From: Cephalopachus bancanus
Taxonomy: Eukaryota; Chordata; Mammalia; Primates; Tarsiidae
Reading direction: 5' to 3'
DNA length: 64,000 bases
Assembly (NCBI GenBank): GCA_027257055.1
Contig: JAPVLO010000097.1
Span: 3,720,001 to 3,784,000, forward strand
Shown here: positions 60,201 to 64,000 of the stretch, piece after piece
Layout: every line of letters begins with the position of its first letter
Numbering within the stretch: the first letter of the stretch is position 1
Translations under genes and position numbers: made by a program
The notes under the pieces: model-generated
Told to the model about the DNA's origin: nothing
The model's database searches: none
The model's input: the letters and a program-made list of their open reading frames with translations, nothing else

Positions 60201-61140
60201 TATACCAAAAAATATTGACACTCAAAAGCTAATCCACTTCACAATGCCTCAAAAACTGTATGTACTCAAAAGATTTCAAAAATATTTGCTAAATCCCCTC
60301 AGGGCCTGGCAAGTTCTGTAAACTCCAAAACCATATTTTTAAGCAATTTTTATAGACCCAGAAGGCACAAAGACATATTAAAATTCCATATTAAAATATC
60401 ATTAGTTTGTCCTGGTGAACTTCTGGGACTTACCAATTTCAAATATAAATAATGGTGATAGACTAAAAAGGACTTCCTTTGTTGTAGAAAATGTTAAGTT
60501 ATTATCTGGTACAGGATTCTAAGACTTTTCAGCTTTCCTTGTGTTTTTATTCTAATTAGGTTTTAGAAGATTGTTTATTGTATCTATTTGGAGGAATGTG
60601 TTTCATGCTGGGTCCTTCATTAAAAAGATTAAGTACTTGATCAATCCTTAACCTCTTAGTGCATCTCATTAGTTTGGTAATTTATTCATCAAAAATATAC
60701 TCTAAGATGTGGTGGAATTGTAAAGCTGGGGTCGATCCAAGAAAGCCTGCTGTGTGGTGCCACGAACCTCATCACTTAGGGTAATGTTCCTGCCTGAGAA
60801 AAAGGAGCAGGATTTCTTTATAATAAGAGAGCTATGGAAATATTTCTGCTTTTCTCCTACTCATCCAAATGTAATCTTTTGAGATTTGCCCATCTGTACA
60901 TTTTTTAAAGGTAAAAATGCCATAGAGCTATAGCACACAAGGAGTTACATTTACAGAAACCAATTCCAATAACTGTTTAAAATCAGCATTTTCTTAATAG
61001 ATTACTTTTATAGGTTAAAGGAATATAATATAGACTAATTCTCAAATTAGAGGAACTTTATTAAAATGAAAACCTTCTTAAAATGTTTAATATATTAAAT
61101 TATCCCTCAATTGTATAAAGGAGTTAAGTATTTATATATG
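57201..61140. other. Long AT-rich unique stretch
   Basis: No repeat or RNA could be named, except a weak L2/MIR-like trace at 59340-59480 (CACTTAACAAGCACCTACTTTGG, CCTCCCAAAGAACC). The 103-codon minus-strand frame at 58184-58495 has a GC-richer composition but no known domain. An A14 run lies at 58739-58752. Confidence 0.4.
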
Positions 61141-61157
61141 ATTTGCATGTTACATAG

Positions 61158-61162
<5 letters not shown>

Positions 61163-61222
<60 letters not shown>
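61163..61222. repeat. Compound (TA)n(GA)n microsatellite
   Basis: A TG/TA run (to about 61190) passes directly into (GA)16 (61191-61222). A shorter CA run follows at 61285-61309. Confidence 0.97.
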
Positions 61223-61225
<3 letters not shown>

Positions 61226-61719
61226 TATGCATTTCAAATTCAAGGGAAATTTAAATTAAAATTTATACATACAAACATATATGTGCACACACACACACAC
61301 ACACACACAAAACATGTATATATTTAATTAAGTTGCATTATTTGGGACCTTGTTAGCCTGAAGAAAGTTATAAGCAAACACATACATGCTGACATATATA
61401 CTTTTACTTAACGTAACTACTTTGAACCTGAATTATTCTGAGAGAGCTTATTATCAAGAATCTCAAATCCTAGCTTTCCTAATGATAAACCCAAATTAAA
61501 CTCTTCTGTCATAACCAAGTGCTATGTGGTCCTTAAAATGCTATTCAGCTCTGACGCATTATATTTTTAGTATGTGATTAATCTTTTCTTTTCTCATTTT
61601 AGTAGACACATGCCCATCTGCTACTCATCATTCTTACCGGTTTAGCAAGGAAAGGAGTGTGTCTGATCTGATTCAAGCTTCACCTTGAATAAAATTCCGA
61701 GAATCCCTGTGGATATACC

Positions 61720-61765
61720 AAAAAAAAAAAAAAAAAGAAAGAAAGAAAGAAAGAGAAGATAGAAA
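61720..61765. repeat. A17 plus (GAAA)n purine tract
   Basis: A pure A run (61720-61736) is followed by GAAA units and purine-rich DNA to about 61810. No retroelement body could be recognised on either side. Confidence 0.9.
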
Positions 61766-61810
61766 AGAGAGGGAAAAAAGAAATAAGTGAAGAAAAGGAA
61801 GGAGAAGGGA

Positions 61811-62529
61811 AGTCAACATCAAAGACAGAAGCCAAGCAAGTAAGGAGATTGATTTTATTCCCGCAATTGCAATAGGGAGATCTAAAAATCAGTGTCTCAG
61901 TAGGAAGAGGTCGACAAGTTAAATATAGGTGGGGTGATTTACAGTTGAATTTCTTTTTTTTTCTCAATCAGAGAAATCTTCACATTAGCCAACATGGAAA
62001 TATTTATGCCTGTATCTGGTTAGTCTCATAGGGGACTAACAGTTCTAATCTCAGCTAATTATTCATGAGAAAAGGCATGGGAAGTTGGAGGATCTATCTG
62101 TTTTTGTTGTCAGTTTCAGGTAAAAGTGGGAAAGGTCTGTGTTTGTCCTTGTCACAGGTAAACAAGGGAGACATCTGCAAATCTTACAGGAGTCAGGTGG
62201 GGAAGGGTGATTCTTCTAGGTAAGCCATTTTTCCCTGATACAGAGAAGGATTTTGGATAGCAAAAGGTTTGGGAGGATTTCTTAACCATCACCGTTTTCT
62301 AGAGCATGGGACTGAGGTAAAATTCCATACTATCAACTGGAAAGCTAGAGAAGAGAATAAATAATAAAATTTATATTTAAAAACATTAGATTTTTTTCTC
62401 TGTGTTAAATGGCAAAAATTTATTACACAAACAAAAGCTCTTTCTTTGTGTCCTCTTAATTATTTAAATCTTTGTTAATTTAAAAATTTGATTCCAAATT
62501 TTAACTTTAATGTGATCTTTGTTATGTGG

Positions 62530-62530
<1 letters not shown>
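61811..62530. other. Unique-looking DNA, nothing recognised
   Basis: No gene or named repeat is present. Purine-rich blocks lie around 62060-62270. Confidence 0.45.

Positions 62531-62532
<2 letters not shown>

Positions 62533-62567
<35 letters not shown>
62533..62567. repeat. (AC)n microsatellite abutting a transposon end
   Basis: An AC run of 35 bp ends 3 bp before the mariner terminal sequence TGACAATTAAG at 62571. Confidence 0.98.
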
Positions 62568-62570
<3 letters not shown>

Positions 62571-62571
<1 letters not shown>

Positions 62572-63500
62572 GACAATTAAGTTTGTGAATTCATCTTAGA
62601 AACAATGCTTCATACCTCATTGCTGAATATCACTGTGGTCACCTTTAGTACTCCCTTTGGGAAGCAATGCACTGATGCCAGCACCTAGTCTACCCATCAA
62701 AGCAATTTTGGAACTCTTTCTGGAATAGCCATCAGATCTGTTGCTGTATTATTCTTGATGTCCTGAATGTCATCAAAATGTTCTCCTTTCACTATTTCCT
62801 TCATTTTGGGTAAAGAAAAAAGTCACTGGGGGCCAGATCAGGTGAGTAGGGAGTGTGTTCTAATACAGTTATTTGTTTGCTGGCTAAAAACTCCCTCACA
62901 GACAGTGCTGTGTGAGTTAGTTCATTGTCATGATGCGAGAGCTCCTTCGGGACCACTTTTCGCTCCTTTCTCATGCCAAGACTTTCAGTTAAGACTTTTC
63001 TGTCTCTCTATCGATGTTAATTTGGTCTGCTATGCTTTTCACAGTCAGTCAATGATTTTGACACACAACTCAATGAACTTTTGCAATGTTTTCAACAGTT
63101 CTGCTTGTTACTGGCCATCCTGACCTCTCTTCATCAATGATGCTTTCTCTTCCCTCAGAAAAAAAAATTAATCCATTTGTACACTGCTGTTTTCTTCATA
63201 GCATCATCCCCATAAACTTAGACTAACATGTCGCTAATTTCACTTCTACTCTTGCCAAGTTTAACAAGAAATTTAATGTTTGTTCCTTGCTCTAATTCAA
63301 GCTCCAAGATTCTTGTGGTGGCACACAAAAACACACAACCCTAATGAATGTCACTCTGCAAGACATTACCACACATTGACATGAACACACCCACGAGACA
63401 CTGATATACCAGGGTTACGAAACCTTACCGAGTTGTTTGTACAGTGCCGCCAACATAAGCACTCGGTCATAAGTTAATGAACTTAATTGTCAGGCCTCAT
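62571..63500 (-). mobile_element. Internally deleted mariner (Tc1/mariner, D34D) DNA transposon
   Basis: The two ends are inverted repeats. TGACAATTAAGTT at 62571 matches the reverse complement of AACTTAATTGTCA (63480-63492), and similarity continues with mismatches for about 27 bp. TGAGGCC-type outer bases remain only on the right. The transposase lies on the minus strand. Total length is about 930 bp, against about 1.3 kb for intact mariners, because a central part of the transposase is missing. Few stops remain in the coding parts, so the copy looks much younger than MER2/MER5 in this window. Confidence 0.93.
62640..63310 (-). pseudogene. Mariner transposase, central deletion and stops
   Basis: Mariner transposase binds the terminal repeats with an N-terminal helix-turn-helix region and cuts and joins DNA with a D,D34D catalytic triad. 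Here the minus strand spells the N-terminal part (KFLVKLGKSRSEIS, DDAMKKTAVYKWINFFSEGR, ERSG.PVTSRTVENIAKVH, LTVKSIADQINIDRET, GMRKERKVVPKEL). It then jumps directly to HHDNELTHTALSVREFLASK and EHTPYSPDLAPSDFFL. Between the D of HDN and the D of PSD there are exactly 34 residues, the mariner spacing. The first catalytic Asp, normally in a TGDE-type motif, is lost with roughly 130-140 residues. In-frame stops occur near VH*VVCQNH* and further on. It is non-functional in itself. The plus-strand frame at 62767-63123 is its antisense shadow. Confidence 0.93.
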
Positions 63501-63629
63501 ATACATTATATGTTATTGGACATTTTATAGCCAACTGACACGAAAAGCATCATTTTGACCTGTTTATCATTTTTTTACCACTCTCATTTCCATAAACCTA
63601 ATTTACTATGGATATTTTATGATTAAAGA

Positions 63630-63785
63630 TAAATTAACCCTTTATAGACACGGGGAAATTATACATGTCAAATAATACAATTTTTTGTGCAAATAAAAAA
63701 CTTTGGGCCTAAAGGCCTTTCCTAAATTTATACAGTTAGTTACTCTAAGAGCCAAAACTAGAATTCAGATTGCTCTACTCTTAAT
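63630..63785 (-). mobile_element. MIR SINE relic, antisense
   Basis: GACACGGGGAAATTATACATG, then CTTTCCTAAATTTATACAGTTAG and GCCAAAACTAGAATTCAGATTGC match antisense MIR order. Confidence 0.65.
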
Positions 63786-63917
63786 ATAGTTCACGTGACA
63801 TTGCAGCATGCTTTTAGTCACATTTTGGAAAATGAATATCAATAGTCCCTTTATAAGACCTTAAAATAGACTAAAATTAGATCAGCAAGATCATAAATAT
63901 CAAAAAGTTATTTGTGA

Positions 63918-64000
63918 GCTGGGCTCAGTGGCCCAGCCTGTAATCCCGCGCCTTTGGGAGGCTGAGGTGAGTGGATTGCATGAGCCCGCAGGTTCGAGAC
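63918..64000 (+). mobile_element. Young Alu SINE, left arm only (cut by the window edge)
   Basis: GCTGGGCTCAGTGGCCCAGC, ATCCCGCGCCTTTGGGAGG and CCGCAGGTTCGAGAC give the first 83 bp of a CpG-rich copy. It is closely like the 14962 element but without its 36-bp duplication. The rest is outside the window. Confidence 0.95.

Noticed and set aside
62767..63123. 118-codon plus-strand frame
   Set aside because: Antisense shadow of the mariner transposase remnant on the minus strand.
1..64000. A novel multi-gene system
   Set aside because: No cluster of coding genes exists here; the content is repeats and unique non-coding DNA.

Overview
This window is a gene-poor, AT-rich stretch of primate nuclear DNA. 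It reads as intergenic or deep-intronic sequence. No complete protein-coding gene can be supported. Almost every open frame of 60-150 codons lies inside a retroelement, in a microsatellite, or in sequence with no other coding sign.

Organism. Dimeric 7SL-derived Alu elements make it a primate. The Alus share features that differ from the human/anthropoid consensus: a linker reading ACAATAAATCAAAAAATTAGCC-like (often shortened), GGATCGCCGGAGCCCAGCAGG in the right arm, and a GACTCCAACTC 3' end. They also lack the strepsirrhine Alu features I know. The best fit is a tarsier. That is an inference from memory of primate Alu families, not a database result.

Layout. 1-4.7 kb: a possible terminal exon (348-620), three Alus, an old L1M 3' end and a MIR. 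4.7-6.4 kb: a 5'-truncated antisense primate-type L1. 7.0-14 kb: mostly unique, with a MER5-type DNA transposon, a MIR, a GC-richer block near 10.5-10.9 kb and a candidate 47-nt exon at 13.15 kb. 14.1-17.8 kb: two L1 copies. The first is 5'-inverted (twin-primed) with intact target duplications and a later Alu inside it. 18-20.6 kb: ancient L1M/HAL1-like relic carrying three Alu-type insertions. 20.6-25.4 kb: unique sequence plus ancient relics. 25.4-30.0 kb: one long antisense ancient L1M, interrupted by a U6 snRNA/L1M-3'-end composite and two Alus. 30-40 kb: AT-rich unique DNA with an L1M 3' end and six Alus. 40-62.5 kb: largely unique, with a MER2-type transposon, MIR/L2 relics, microsatellites and a small poly(A)-tailed retroposon of unknown origin. 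62.57-63.50 kb: a young-looking but internally deleted D34D mariner transposon. 63.92-64.0 kb: a further Alu cut by the window edge.

How the parts relate. The elements form a layered insertion history: L2/MIR and L1M first; then MER2/MER5 transposons; then primate L1 and lineage-type Alus with still-perfect 15-17 bp target duplications. The mariner is later or separate. L1 machinery explains the Alus, the U6/L1 composite and the poly(A)-tailed insert. The most unusual items are the mariner, the U6-L1M chimera, the twin-primed L1 with a nested Alu, and the lineage-specific Alu subfamily.
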